64,000 nucleotides of DNA from Struthio camelus (taxonomy: Eukaryota > Chordata > Aves > Struthioniformes > Struthionidae). The stretch is from the NCBI RefSeq assembly GCF_040807025.1, contig NC_090942.1, positions 63,196,911 to 63,260,910 on the forward strand, read 5' to 3'. The position numbers and the translations under genes are program-made. Below are positions 1-12,138 of the stretch, one piece after another. The notes beneath the pieces were generated by a model that saw only the letters and a program-made list of their open reading frames with translations, made no database searches and was not told the origin of the DNA. Every line of letters starts with the position of its first letter. The stretch's first letter is position 1.

Positions 1-643
1 TAGCCTTATGTTTTAACTAGCCTTCCTCCCTCCTGTCCCAGCATGTTCACATTTCTTGCTGTTTTCCTCTCTAGCTCCATGTAAGGTGAATGAAGAAGAC
101 CTCTCATGGGGCCTTCCTCCTTTGCAATGACCAAGGTCAAGGATGGTGAAGGGCAGGGGGTGGAGTCAGCACAGGTTACACAAGGGAATGGTCTCCTCTG
201 GGCATACTAAGATGCCTAAGTGGGGCAGCAGCCTGGAGAATGGATGCTTTATGCCCCAAAGGGTGCGGAAATTGCTGAAAGAGAGGATAAGTACAAGAGG
301 AGTACACAGGGGTGCATTCTTTAAAGCCTGTCACGGTCCCTCACCCCTACTTCAAACGATGCTGGCAGTTGGCAGAGAAGACTTTTTAAATGTTGAAGAG
401 TAACCATTTCATTTAACCTAAATAAATACAAATATTACTGCCTCATCTGTCTCATGTGAATAGCACTATGCTTACACATGGTGATGATGTTCACCATGGG
501 AACAGATCACAAATGAGCAGGTTGCCTGGTTTTGTGGCTTTTTTAAGTGTTCACCCCAAGGGCTGCACAGCTAGGGGTGAGCCCACTCTTAGGGCGTAAG
601 ACCTCCACCTTCCAAAGAGAAGATCTGCTTGTCCCAGGAGTGG

Positions 644-662
644 GGTGGTGGTGGTGGTGGTG
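644..662. repeat. (GGT)n microsatellite
   Basis: About six GGT units in a row are directly visible, ending in GATGGGG. Confidence 0.9.
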
Positions 663-1431
663 ATGGGGAGATGATACATCATGTCTCAGTCCTTTCATAG
701 CTATTTAAACTGCAGCATCCAGCCTGGGGCCTCTCCTCTGTCACTCCCAGAGCACCTCTGCAAAATGCTAAAAGCAGAAACCTGGGCATGAGATGTCCCT
801 GCAGGGCTGAGTAATAACCCATGGGAGAGGTCTTCCTAGGCCTGCCCTAAGCATGGTTCAGGGTGGTACTTGAGCGTCCAGTGGCTGGAGAAGGACATGT
901 TGTTATCCGGAGAGCCAGGGCTCCCTGTGCTGGGTCTGCAAAGGGCTGTAAAGCACACTCCCACAATAAGCTCTGCCTGTGCTGTTTCAGGTCTCACAGG
1001 TGGCTCATGAGTCCAATCTGGCTCTACCAAGAGACGTCAATTTATACACAGGACCATTGCGACTGGTGCTGTACAAACATGCAGAGATGGGACCCTGGCA
1101 GTGGACTATGGCACTAGAAAGCCATAGGCCCTGCCCTACCAGTACCTGTAACCAGTGCCTCAGAGACACATCTCTTGTGTTTTTTCCTACTTGTCCACAT
1201 GTGGCTGGAGCAAAGACCTAGTGCCATTTAGCATCTGTGGCATTCCTATGCCCTGGATGCAGGCGTTCATGCACTCACCCTCCATGCGCCAGGCCCAGGA
1301 TGGATTCAAACACTCATACTCGGCTCACCTTGTTCTTCTACTCCCTTCTCACTGCTGGGGGAAGATGGGAGTGGGAAGAGCCATTTTTCCCCCCAAAGCC
1401 CATCCCTCCCTGCCTGCCTCCTTTCCCTCCG

Positions 1432-1443
1432 CCCCCCCCCCCC
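1432..1443. repeat. Poly-C tract
   Basis: Twelve consecutive C bases lie within a pyrimidine-rich stretch from about 1380 to 1460, at the edge of the CpG island. Confidence 0.9.
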
Positions 1444-1494
1444 ACCCCCAGCCCTCGATCTTCACTTTGCAGCTGCTGCTGAGCCCGGTTCTCC

Positions 1495-1850
1495 CTCGGG
1501 TTCTCCGCAGTCCTTTCTGAAGCGCCCCCTTGTCCTCCCCACCGAGGGCTGGCGGGGGCTCTGGGGCAGTCAGCAGGGAGGAAGGTACCACTGCCGCGGA
1601 GCGCGGTGGAGCCGCGGCGGGTTCAGCACCGCGGACAGCGGCAGCCCGGCCCGGCCCGGCCCGGCCCGAGGGGACGGACCCGTGTCCCCGGGCCTGCCCT
1701 CCGCTGAGGGTGCGACACGACCACGGCGCTGCGAAGCACGGGCTGCCCGAGGTCCAGATGGGTCGTTGGTCCTCGGGACCCTCAGACCCGGCTCCTGGGC
1801 CCGGTGTGATGCCGTTCGCCCCCGGGGTTGTTCGTCTCGGCCAGCCTATA
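1495..1850. promoter_or_regulatory. CpG island, possible promoter upstream of TH2
   Basis: This stretch is rich in G+C and in CpG, unlike the AT-rich, CpG-poor surroundings. It includes a run of CCCGG units at 1645-1668 and a 12-base C run just upstream at 1432-1443. Such islands usually mark transcription starts. It lies about 1.2 kb before the first TH2 exon I can support, so it could drive TH2, hold an untranslated or short coding first exon, or serve a divergent transcript. No convincing coding exon with a donor was seen in it. An AP-1 type TGACTCA lies at 1998-2004. Confidence 0.55.
1645..1668. repeat. CCCGG pentamer repeat
   Basis: Nearly five copies of CCCGG lie inside the CpG island. 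Such a run could form G-rich structures on the minus strand. Confidence 0.85.
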
Positions 1851-3019
1851 GCTGGGGGGATCAAGCCCTTCCCAGCATTGAGTCTTGGGGCAAGGGGAAA
1901 CACAGTGCTGTTATGGTCTCGGGGGAACAAAATTTGGTTGTTGCTGCTCTAAATTCCCTGGCCAGGGAGGACCCAAGAGCGATACAACACGGGTGTGTGA
2001 CTCAGCCAGGATCAGCTACGGGGCACATTGGGAATGGCTTCATCTGCAATGGGGATACAGAGCAACCGCCTTCCCTGTGGGCCTGCCTGCTGGCTTTTCT
2101 CAGGGGGCCAAGCTCACCTGAACTTGGGGTAGGAAGACACAGATGGTCTGATCCAGCAACATGGTTATGTATGAAAAGGGATGCACTGCCCTGGCAAGAA
2201 ATCAGCTGAAACTCCCCCATATGTGCCCTGCCAGCCACGAGGAGTATGAATCAGGAATTTTTAAGCAGCTATTTTGCTACCTGCAAAATCATGATAGAAA
2301 CAAGCACTGCCTGATTTCCAATAGCAGAGCTTAGCCCAAAGGCAGCACTCAGCCCCTGTGGGCCTGGGACAGGACAGGTCAGACCCTAAGGGCAGGAAAA
2401 GCTCAGCAGTAGGCAGAGAGCTTTGACTCCGGCTCATGTCTCCCTGGCAAGATGCTCCCACAGTTGTGTCTATGCAGAGAGCGCACCACTTGGATGGGAC
2501 TAGGAGCTGGGGAAGGACCCCTTTGAATCCCCAGAAGCATGATCAACTCAGAGAGGGCCCCCAGTGAGGTAAGAGATGAGAGCAAGGAAGGGTAATCTCA
2601 GACATGAGGCAGGGTGGTCCAGAATGGGAAATCTAAAGAGGGCTCAGAGGAACTGCCTCTTCACAAAGGAGCCCATCCCCAAGGGTGAATGGCTTTCAGA
2701 CACTTTCAAATAGAGCAGGAGAGCCCCACTTTGAAGTTACCCAGAGGAGGGGGGTTATCTTGGGCTCTTGCGCACCAACCTACGCAAGCAATTTCCCTTG
2801 ATGTGCCCAGCACAGCCAACATAAATTTCCCCATACCTCACACAGTAGGGAACAGCTCCCCTTGCTGCTGTCTGGCAGCTCTGTTCACGCCAACCGCATA
2901 GTCCCGCTGCAGCTCTGCTCCCACCACATCTCCTGGCCATTACCTTGGGAGCAGCACTCACATCCTCAGGCAGTTTCCACTCAATAGCTAGCAATCACAA
3001 TCCGCTCCCCTGTCTCCCA
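1851..3019. other. Sequence between CpG island and first TH2 coding exon
   Basis: No exon is recognised. If the CpG island holds exon 1, this is its intron together with the acceptor of exon 2 (candidate AGs end at 2969 and 3025). If TH2 starts at 3020, this is the proximal promoter and 5' untranslated region. No clear TATA box is seen near 3020. Confidence 0.5.
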
Positions 3020-3217
3020 ATGAAGACTGTCTTTGTGGGGATCTCAACCCAAAGGAAAGAGGCCAGCAAGGAGAAGGAGATGTGTGGCACAGAGTCGTTG
3101 AGCAGACGAGACAGCCTGGGCTACAATAAGGAGGATGGAAGAGCTACTCTCATTCTGACCTTCACCCTCTGCAATGTGAGGAAGACTGAGCTCTCTGGTA
3201 CAGCCAGAATCTTTGAG
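3020..3217 (+). CDS. TH2: TH2 exon 2: N-terminal tail and start of regulatory domain
   Basis: This exon encodes residues 1-66 if the ATG at 3020 is the start. It ends with the codons for IFE and a GTACAG donor, phase 0. Residues 29-32 read RRDS, aligning with the RRQS of TH that carries the PKA site Ser40. An RKEAS motif at 12-16 lies where TH has Ser19. From residue 41 the sequence becomes the first beta strand and helix of the ACT-type domain (TLILTF, then ELSGTARIFE). The linker between RRDSL and this strand is only 8 residues, against roughly 40 in TH1. The 5' edge is uncertain. The open frame runs back to 2945 without a stop, possible acceptor AGs end at 2969 and 3025, and an in-frame ATG at 3080 has a better context (G at -3). 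The start at 3020 has C at -3. A separate exon 1 further upstream is possible. Confidence 0.72.
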
Positions 3218-4168
3218 GTACAGACCACCTGCCTGCCTTTCCCTTCCCCTACTGAGCCCCCTTTTTCTACTCCTATTGCCTTTTCTTCTCCCATCCTCTG
3301 TCTTCCTGTCTTTTAACTCTTCTCCCTCTCCCTGCCTGGGCTCCCGACTTATCCTCCGCTTGCTTTCCCCCTTTCTCATTGTCCCTATTATGCTACCAGC
3401 TGCTCAGAGAGGTTGACTGACCTCTCCAAGTGAAGAAGAAGAGTGCGTTGGATCTAGGGAGCAGCTGGACATAGTTATTTAGAAGAACCATTGTTTTACA
3501 TAAGAGCTGTATGGTCAGAACAGATATCAATCTAATGTGTCTTTCAAGCAGTTATGGTGACCAGCCACTGCTAAACAACAGGCCAACATTTCAAGCATGA
3601 GTACTTGAAATTGATTGTGGGGATGTTAGGAGCCAATAAATTTTCTGTGTGTGTTTGGCAGAGGATACAGAGAATACAAGAGCTGTAAACTATACAGGCA
3701 TTATAATTTCTGGGCACATGAAGCATCCCTACCAGGTGCTCAATCTTAACTTGGAAAATGAATAACTCAAAAGAAAAGTATTGTATTTTTTACTTATTTT
3801 TAGTTGTTGCAATTATTTAATGATTATGGTGTTATTATACATCAATAGATCTGCTTTCATTCTGCCAGGCTCTTAGAGTTTCCCAGTCACTCATTTGCTG
3901 TTTCTGCCCAGATGAAGTGCCACAGTCGACTGTATCTCATCTTTCATCTCCATCTCTCTCTACCCAACTCTATAGTATTTAATCTTTAGCTCTGCGTGTG
4001 TTTTAGCTACTTCGAAACTGGGCCTTACTAGGTTACATTGCTTAATATGCACTTCTTGTTAAGACCTCTTCTAGCCACCTTGTAAAGACATGTTCAAAGT
4101 GTATCTAGACTTACTTAGCTTTTCAGTCCTTGGAGAAGCTTTGCCATATTAACCTCTGGTTGTTGCAG
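3218..4168 (+). other. TH2 intron 2
   Basis: GTACAG donor and TTGCAG acceptor. The first 100 bases are pyrimidine-rich. No other feature is seen. Confidence 0.8.
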
Positions 4169-4343
4169 ACATTTGAAACTCAGATCCATCACTTTGAAAC
4201 CAGACAAGCCAAAAAGCCCAAGAACTCTGCTCATGACCTTGATGTTTTTGTTGAATGTGAAGTTCATAGTGCTGATGTTAGTGTCCTTATCACCTCCTTA
4301 AAAAGAATAGCAGAGGATGTGAAAACTAGCAGAGAAGACAAAG
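4169..4343 (+). CDS. TH2: TH2 exon 3: ACT-type regulatory domain
   Basis: This exon encodes residues 67-124, after a TTGCAG acceptor and before a GGTAAG donor, leaving phase 1. It opens with TFETQIHHFETR, the counterpart of the TH-specific TFEAKIHHLETR; phenylalanine and tryptophan hydroxylases instead have a LTHIESR or LLHIESR type motif. The rest (DVFVECEV, then SLKRIAEDV) forms the second half of the ACT-type domain. In this family that domain helps dimerise the enzyme and restrains the active site. The 175 bp length fits the phase on both sides. No stop or frameshift is seen. Confidence 0.93.
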
Positions 4344-7292
4344 GTAAGAAATGTATGCATCTGATAACGCTGTTTTTTTTTCTTTTTGGGGGGTATTTTT
4401 AGTGTTAGCTTAATAATAGTATTTTAATTAGTCTGCAAAGCAGGTGCATATGTATTTCCTTTCCTTCAGTGCATGACTGTTTTCCCTGAATTGGGACCAT
4501 CCCCATCGGTGTGGAAAGGCAGCCATTTCAACAAGGCTGGGGACCTGGGTGAGAAAAGTGTTCCAGCAAGAAGGGAGATGACAGAGAAAGAGCAGCAAAA
4601 CAAGAAGCTCAGGAGAAACTGGAAACTCCTCAATGGCAGGAGGGCTGTGGGTTGAGGGTTGAGAGCTATGCAGAGAACTGATAGCCATGAGGCTTTGCAG
4701 AGAAAAAACAGACACTTGATAGGGAGAATGCCATGACGTGGCAGAGAGTCTGAATGTTTCATTTACTTGTAGTGAATTGTGTTGGTTTTGTTAAAAAAAA
4801 AAAAAGAAAAGTTGTGGCTGTCTGTTTATGGTGTCTTGGCTCCTGCTGTCTGGATCTAGTAGGACCCTTTGGAGCCAGACTGGTCCATCACTGAGAGGAG
4901 CTGAATACAATCAGCTGGGAGAAGCTTTCATAGTGTAGAAGGGAGAGAGGTTCAGCAGTGAGCCTCCAGGTCCTGGGCAGACTGGGAGAAGCAGAGAAGT
5001 AAGGGATATTTTCTTGTGTAGGGAGCAGATCCACTGCCAAACCTTGCATAACAGAGCATCAGGCATTTTTCTAGGCAAACGAAGAGCTTGTATGGAGGTT
5101 GTGCAACTTCTAAGATTCTGGCTTAAGAACAGTATTTACCTCTGGCAGAATGCTGCAAGTGGCCACTCCACTGCCTGGACTGTATTTGAGCCACCATCCT
5201 TACTGGTCAGCAGCACGGGGAGTGGGTTTGCCAAAGGCAGACCATTGTTTGTCCTTTTCACAGGTGAGTATGGGATGGGTGAGTACAATAAACTGTTAGA
5301 GACCTTTTAAACAATCCTGCGGGACTGTGGGGGGAAACATCAAAAAGGCATCACAGTTGTCACGGCAACTAGAGAGCAGAGGAGCTTTATGAGTTTGAAG
5401 AAACATCTTTGGGGTGCTGAGGTTTGTGCTTAGAAGCAGCTGTTTGCTTCAGCTGTCTGTTTCCCACAAAAACAAGTGGGTGCCAAAAGAGAGCTGGCTT
5501 GTTGGTTGGAGCAGGGGAATATTAGGGACACAATTTTTTTCATGTTCCTCTCTATCTTATGGTTTGGAACAACAAGCATAAAAACAAACAGACTTATTTT
5601 GGATCTAATAATGCCCAAGTCAATACAGCTGGCATGCAAATGGCAGAGCCTTTCTGCTTTTAAGTCAGCTCAGACTTACACATATCATTGTTTAGTTTGT
5701 TAAGGGTCTTTTCTGGATGTTTCACACCCCAGAACTCAGTAACACCTTAATGAATATTTCATTTGATTTTCAAGATGAGAAGGTCAGCAAGTTGGTATCT
5801 GTGGCCCACAGAGAGACCAAATCCGCTTTGGGATGTTAGGTGTGGGGATCAGCAAGGACAAGAGATTTGGTGGTTTTGGCCTGAGAGCACTTGGTGGTCC
5901 TACTGAGGTTAGTTTGGGGCTGCTAAGGTGCCAGAGGGCTTCAGGATTGGCTGGCCCTTAGGTCTGCTGTTCACCCATGTTATTGGTGCACCTTATTGAA
6001 AGAGGCTAGCTGCAGCTTAATTTCTAGAGGGGTTTGCAGACACTTGTGAGGGCATTTTGGTAACTAGGGAGATATCCAAGTTGTGTAAACATACTTACAG
6101 GCGCCAGCAATTAATTTACTGGGAGATTGTAAGTACGTAATTTTTGTGTACCTGCTTTTATATGAGGCTCCATCTCCTGCATGGATCTCCCCCCTACTCC
6201 CCCAACGTGGGCTTTTTATTTTTCTCTTTGGTGTTTTTAGGTGAGCCAGCCAGGTTCTCCCAGGTGGTTTTCTGAAGGATAGTCCTTGGGGGGGATCAGG
6301 ATTCTCCTCAGAGATTCCTAGATCAAACTAAAGGGAGAAAGCTTTTGTCATTTTGGGGGCAAAGGGCTCCTTCAGACGTTTTACACAGCTTGGGCTCTTT
6401 TTTAGCATTCTCCAGACAGGTACAACAACATCGGCGTATATTTGTAGCCCTATACCTTTGCAGACTGGCTATGCTTAGATATAGTTTAATATGGCTAAAG
6501 CTAAATTTGCCATTCAGTGCAGATACGAATGGTGTCCTCTTGTCAAGTATCAGATTTAGGTGACTACAAATGATGCTTTTCTCAGCTGTGACAGCTGAGT
6601 CTGACCTCAGTATTAGTCTGAACTTAGAAAGCAGCATTAACTTTGTCTTTTTTTCAGCTTTTTTCTTTTTAACTCTTCAGTTGTAGATACTGGGACTTAA
6701 ATTAAAACTGGCATGCTTTCTGTTTATTTTAGCCACTAGAAAAAGTTCCCACTTCAGAGGAAGGAAATAGTTTGGCAATTCAGATAGTGCTTGATTACTT
6801 CTACTGAAAAAAATGAAAATGAAACAGAAAGAAAGTACCTGAAAAGTCAAAATACACCTTCTTCACATGCTATGTTTTTAAAAATTTCATTTTTCCTTTT
6901 AAAATATTGATTCCACCTTCAAAACTATGAAAATGTAAAACTACTTTTTAGATAAGATGAAAATATGTTTTTAAATCCAAAAATGTAGAAAGAAATATGT
7001 TGTGCTGTGTCAAATAGGACATTTCATTTGGCCTAAAATGAAATGCTTTTGCCTTTAAAAATTATTTCTGAAAAATAAAATTGAGAGAGTATCATTGCAA
7101 ATTAGCTTCAGATCATTTTTCATCCAGTTTGTCAGTTTGGTCAGTGAACTGGAACTCAGCTACCTACCTGTCTCCTTGTCAGATATTTGTCGATGAAAAG
7201 AAAGCTTGTCATCTTGAGTACTACTTGTGTTTCTGGATCTTTTCAAAATTAGTTAATCCCATCTCATTTAACTCCTGCTGCTTTCTCTTCAG
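4344..7292 (+). other. TH2 intron 3
   Basis: Canonical GTAAGA and TTCAG ends. It contains an A run at about 4792-4805 and an AT-rich stretch from about 6650 to 7080. No exon-like match or clear transposon is seen. Confidence 0.8.
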
Positions 7293-7381
7293 TGCCCTGG
7301 TTCCCCAGAAAAATCCAAGATCTGGACAAGTGCCACCATCTGGTCACCAAGTATGATCCCAGTTTGGACAATGACCACCCT
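7293..7381 (+). CDS. TH2: TH2 exon 4: start of catalytic domain
   Basis: This exon encodes residues 125-154 and starts with the near-invariant VPWFPRK that opens the catalytic core in all aromatic amino acid hydroxylases. The Val codon is split with the previous exon. The following [14 protein letters not shown] is the TH version of this stretch; tryptophan and phenylalanine hydroxylases differ there. The acceptor is a strong pyrimidine tract ending TTCAG and the donor is GTAAGT. The exon is 89 bp and ends in phase 0 after DNDHP. Confidence 0.95.
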
Positions 7382-10300
7382 GTAAGTCTAAGGTCACTGT
7401 TAGTTCATTTTATCTCAGAAAGAAACTCTCTATACAGAAATTTTTCTAAGGAGAATTTTAGAAATAAAGAAATACTCAGGAAAAGTCACCAAAGGAAAAG
7501 ACACATAAAGACTGATCTTCAGTGGAATTAGGGATGGCAGAATGAATAATCTAATAACGCAAAATGCTTATGGGCCCTGATTCACCAAAGTACATGATTA
7601 ACATCAGGCACATGCTGCCTTTTTACTCAATATATTCCTTACCATATGTTTGCACTTCAATGTTCAGTTTAAAAAATGTCTTTTTCATTATTTCACTCCT
7701 GATATATTTGAAGTATGCCCACTTTGTGCTAGGATGGTCCACGTAACAGGCAAGTTCCCCAGCCTTCTACATTTTGTCTTTTCTAGGCTGTGACCTTTCA
7801 GATACTCCATATCTGCATTTTTACTTTTCTACATGCCAGGAATCCCATTCAAGTGCAGATGTACGGGGGATGGCAATGAAGACAAGCAGGAAAGAGCTAG
7901 TCACTAATGAATAGCAGGTTCTCGCATCCTGCAGAGATGAGGATGATGCTTAAATTTACAAACATTGTCCAGACAGGAAAAAAGCTAAATACATGGCAGC
8001 ACTGATTCTTGGATGCAATACTGGAACTGAGATGAAAATGTAATTGGAGAAGCATAAAAGGTCCAGTGATTTCAGCTGAGATAAGCACCCGGAAATAAGT
8101 TGCAAAGATTGTATCCTTACTTAGATCTGACTTCTACTAAGGTCTTTAGAGCCACGATTTTGGCAGTTTTTATTGATACTGCTATGTCTGCAAAATATCA
8201 TCAGAATGTTTGGGATGGGCTTTCCCTTGATTCCAGACAGTAGGTCTTGATTACGGTTGGGACACGAAAAAAGCCTTTCTCACAGTAATTTTATACTTGT
8301 GGCCCTGTCATAAGCAGAAAACAAAGAGGAGGAAGTGGAAAAATCCCTGCTCCAGGGATGTAAATTCTAAGGTGAAGCACTGAGAACAAAGAAAGAAAGA
8401 AACAAAAAAAAGGTTTTTCATCAAGAACTTCCAGCTTTGAGATATAATAGTTCAATATAGATAAAAAGGGAGTCCAAAGGCCCATTTGTTGATTGCAAAG
8501 GTAGATCGCAGATAACTGTGCTAAAGTTTTCTGTAAAAATCACTATAGAAGTAACGCATGAAAAGGAAAACAAAACAAAACAAAATAAAACATAGACTTC
8601 ACACTGGAAAGTGCAAAGAAGATTTAGATGGGGGCCAACAGAATCTACATGATTTTGTTCTCCCCTTCCTTAAGCATCTGAATTCTGTTTAGGCCCTTTT
8701 ATTGACCAACATAGTGTTAATGCTGTTGTTCTAATCTGTCTGCAAGGGAGACAGATTTAACTCCTTTTCTTTTGTTTCTCCTAAGCTACGTACAGTTCTG
8801 TGTGTTACAGAAACCTTTCCAGGTCCACCTTCTATTTTGAGAATGATTTATGAAACTAGAATGCTCTAGAGAACTTTATATCCTCCTTAGCCAGGATTTA
8901 TTTCATTCTTCACCTCTCTTTCTCATAGAAACAATCTAGGTATCAGCTTATCTTGTTCCTGAACCATCTCTGAGGTTGGTTCTCATGAGCTAAATGAGTG
9001 CACACCAGGAGTGATCTGAATAAGACTAAGTCTCACTCTTCCTTTGCCAAATGAAAGGTGAGAGCATCAGAGAGGGTGCGAGAAAACACCAGTGGAGCAG
9101 AGTTATCAAAGTACAGACTGTGGATATATCTACATTGCATAGTGCAGTGTGATGCAGAAATACCTAAACTAGCTTGAAATAAGTTATCTCAGGCACTGGA
9201 AATCATCTGTCTGTGGCTGGATGGCGCACCATTGAGGCTCACCGACTGTGCTGCTGAGCAAGGCTCATCACAGGGAAAAGTAATAAACGTGCTGATGTAC
9301 AGCTGGCTCTCCAGAGATTTTGCATATGCATTTATTACCAAATACACAGGTTGGGCTGCCCAGCCCAATGGCTCCACTTCACTTTCTCATGTCTCTTTAA
9401 CAGCAGAAAAAAGCAAACCAATGACCCTGTGGCACCAGTTGCTGGGGCACCCTGGCACCCGGCTGGGGTCTCTGGTGCTCCCTGGGGGAGGTTCAGAGTG
9501 TGGGTACAGAGCTCTGTGCAGAGCAAGGATAAAACAGAGAGGTCATAGCATTGACACGAGTCTGAACCAATGGCTTTTCCATGTGTTTTGCATGGACATA
9601 TTACAGCTACTGACAATCAAGCAGGGCATCTGAATGAACATATTATTCACAACACATGACAAAAGTAAGCGCTCCCTGGGGATCCAGTTCTTTCCTCAGA
9701 TTCACGCACACAATACTCATTAACTGCAGTATTACTGGTATTGTTGCTACGCTGAAAATTATGTGAATAAACCTAAGGGAGAAATTTGGCTTGTAGTATG
9801 CAAAATAGTTCCAGTAAATTCTGAATATTTTAGAATAATAAATATTTGTACAGTGATGCTGATCAACGCTGCTTTATGAGTTATATTCGTAACAGTGCCA
9901 GATTTCAGATTTCATTCTTATTATGAATGATGTAAAATTCAAAGGGATTTGATTCCACACGTCTGTTCATATTTAATAGCTGGAAAATCCTGCTTGAATC
10001 TGAACTTCTAGTAAACCCAGAGGTGGGGGGGAAAAAACTTTTTAGTAAACTGCCCCTTTGAACAGATACCACTGAATCCATCTGTAACATAACATAGTAA
10101 AAAATGGGTAATAGGAGATTCAGCTGAATGCCTATACTTTTTATAGATTCAATGACGGCTCTAATGATTTTTAGCTGATCAGGACCCCATCTTCTCCCAA
10201 AACATAGGCCATTACGCAGGCATAGTGTACTTCCTCTGCTGAGGCCGTGCCAGGCTCAGTGCTGTTTTGCCCATTGAAGCCCTAGGCTGTCAGCTTCATA

Positions 10301-10687
10301 CTTAGCACAGGATAGAAGTGACTCAAACTCTCAAATTCTTCCCCAGATGAAGAGATGTTGCTAATCCAATTGCATTTTTAATGTGATTTTCATTTAATTT
10401 GACTGTAAGTGCAATGATCTGTGATGTAGCGTTTACAAACAGCTCAAAAACCTTCCTACCCACCCGTGTTACTTTCCTTTCTGGTCACAGGCCCACAGTT
10501 TTCAGCAAAATGTCATGGATGTCACTGAGTGCAGACTTTGGCTTTGTTTATAAGATGCAAGTTCATTGCTTCAGAGAAAACCGTCAAACTGAAGCCTAGT
10601 CTTTTTGAATGTTTCTGTGAGTAAATTTATTCATGGCCAGAAATCTCTCTTAATGTAAACTTTTTTTTGAATTTTCTCCCAACTCAG
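7382..10687 (+). other. TH2 intron 4
   Basis: Canonical GTAAGT and CTCAG ends. An A-rich AAAAC-type simple repeat lies at about 8562-8592. Nothing else is recognised. Confidence 0.8.
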
Positions 10688-10755
10688 GGATACACAGACC
10701 CAGAGTACAGAAAACGGAGGGCTTTCTTTACTGATCTTGCCTTTAATTACAGAGG
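10688..10755 (+). CDS. TH2: TH2 exon 5: catalytic domain
   Basis: This exon encodes residues 155-176 (GYTDPEYRKRR, then DLAFNYR), matching the family pattern GF.D..Y..RR followed by an A..Y+ motif. The acceptor is CTCAG and the donor is GTAAGT after two bases of the next Gly codon. The sequence is more diverged than in TH1: the RAFFTD segment replaces a KLIAE segment that is nearly constant in TH1. This was one reason to prefer TH2. Confidence 0.92.
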
Positions 10756-12087
10756 GTAAGTATATGGCTGCTGAGAAGAGACTTCAGCTTTCCATGTGCA
10801 CTTTCAGACATCTTCATGTGCAAGGCATATCAGAAACTTAATGCTTTGTTGATGTATCTATGGGGCTATTTGTTGGAAAGCAAAACTTAGCCACAGAAAC
10901 TTTTACTCTATACAAAGTGGACATTTTCCAGAACACAACGGATATATCTTAAGATAAAATGTTAGGATTGCGTTCCTATCTCTTTCAGTGCTGCATTTTT
11001 TGTTAGCCAATTTCTCCATATGGCTCTTTCATTTCAACTGTGTAATTCCTTCTAGGACCTAGCTCCTGAACTAGCGATAATCCTTTTCATGGAACCTTAA
11101 CGAACAGTATAGAGGAACATATTTTTGACAAAGAAAAGCAATTTACTATTTTTATTATTTGCTTGACAAAATGTCTCTGGCCATGTACATTATCATTGCA
11201 TGCCAAATTTTCCGTGACCTGAGCAACCCTGTCAGGGAAACAGGAGAAAAAGGCTTATCCAAGAGAAAAAGGGGAAAAGTCTAGAAAACTCTCATGTCTC
11301 ATGTGGACAATTGAAAATGTTCCACCTTTCTGTGTAAAGCTTCAGCAGAATCATACTGCTGTCTAATAGAGTTAGTTAGATGTATAGGTGGAACTGGTTG
11401 TGGATTATCAGTCTCACTGGTGTCTAAGAGCTGAAGAAATCTCCCAGATCGGAAGACCGTGAAAGACATCTATTTGACTGCAAATTTCTCATTGTCACCA
11501 TATATCGAAGCTAGTCCAAGTTCTGCAGCAAGGCTGTGAGGGTGGCAGATGCAAGACCATGTCACATGGCAAAACAGTACAAAAGCACACGCTGAACAGA
11601 CCGAGCTATAGAAGGAGCAGCAATGAGGAAGAGGAGAAAAGGTCACCCATGCAGAGAAGTTAGTGACAAACAAACAGTGTATGCCTGGACAGCTCTTTGC
11701 TGGTGAGTTTCTGAGTCCTTCTCTGGGATGATACTGTGCCAATCACACGTTTCAGGGATGGACCCTTGAGGCATACATGGTGTTTTTGTTGCTAGATTGC
11801 CATCCGGAGAGGTAAGGGTAAGGCTTAAGGCCTCCTTTTTCTTCTATCAGGTAGAACATGGCTCTCTTTCTTACCATATCCCTCCACCTCCTCACCACAG
11901 CGGAACAGAGGAGAACATATAAACATTAAAATCTAACAAGATAAAGAAGCAGTTTAGTATGCACTCTGTTAGTTGTCTCTGTCTTCATTACAGCAAATAT
12001 GAACGGCATAGGCAAAGAAAATAATACCTGGAAACTGAACTTGACACCCGCTTTAGAAACACACATTGTTTCCTCTCTTCTCTATAG
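10756..12087 (+). other. TH2 intron 5
   Basis: Canonical GTAAGT donor and CTATAG acceptor. No recognisable repeat or gene inside. Confidence 0.8.
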
Positions 12088-12138
12088 GGGAGAATCTTTG
12101 CCTCGCATCGAGTACACAGCACAAGAGATTGCAACTTG
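12088..12138 (+). CDS. TH2: TH2 exon 6: catalytic domain
   Basis: This 51 bp exon encodes residues 178-193, with split codons for Gly177 and Trp194. The product ends in LPRIEYTAQEIATW, equivalent to the IPRVEYTAEEIATW of TH. The acceptor is CTATAG and the donor is GTGAGT. The usual HGDP before this motif has become GGES, so the small loop is not conserved, but its length is unchanged. Confidence 0.92.

Larger units (their letters stand above)
1..1494. other. Upstream non-coding sequence
   Basis: I see no recognisable exon on either strand. The frames here are short and have no family-like motifs. A GGT trinucleotide repeat lies at 644-662. Confidence 0.6.

Noticed and set aside
1349..1930. 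193-codon open frame on the minus strand
   Set aside because: It lies over the CpG island, where GC-rich sequence lacks stops. The product is Pro, Ala and Gly rich with no domain.
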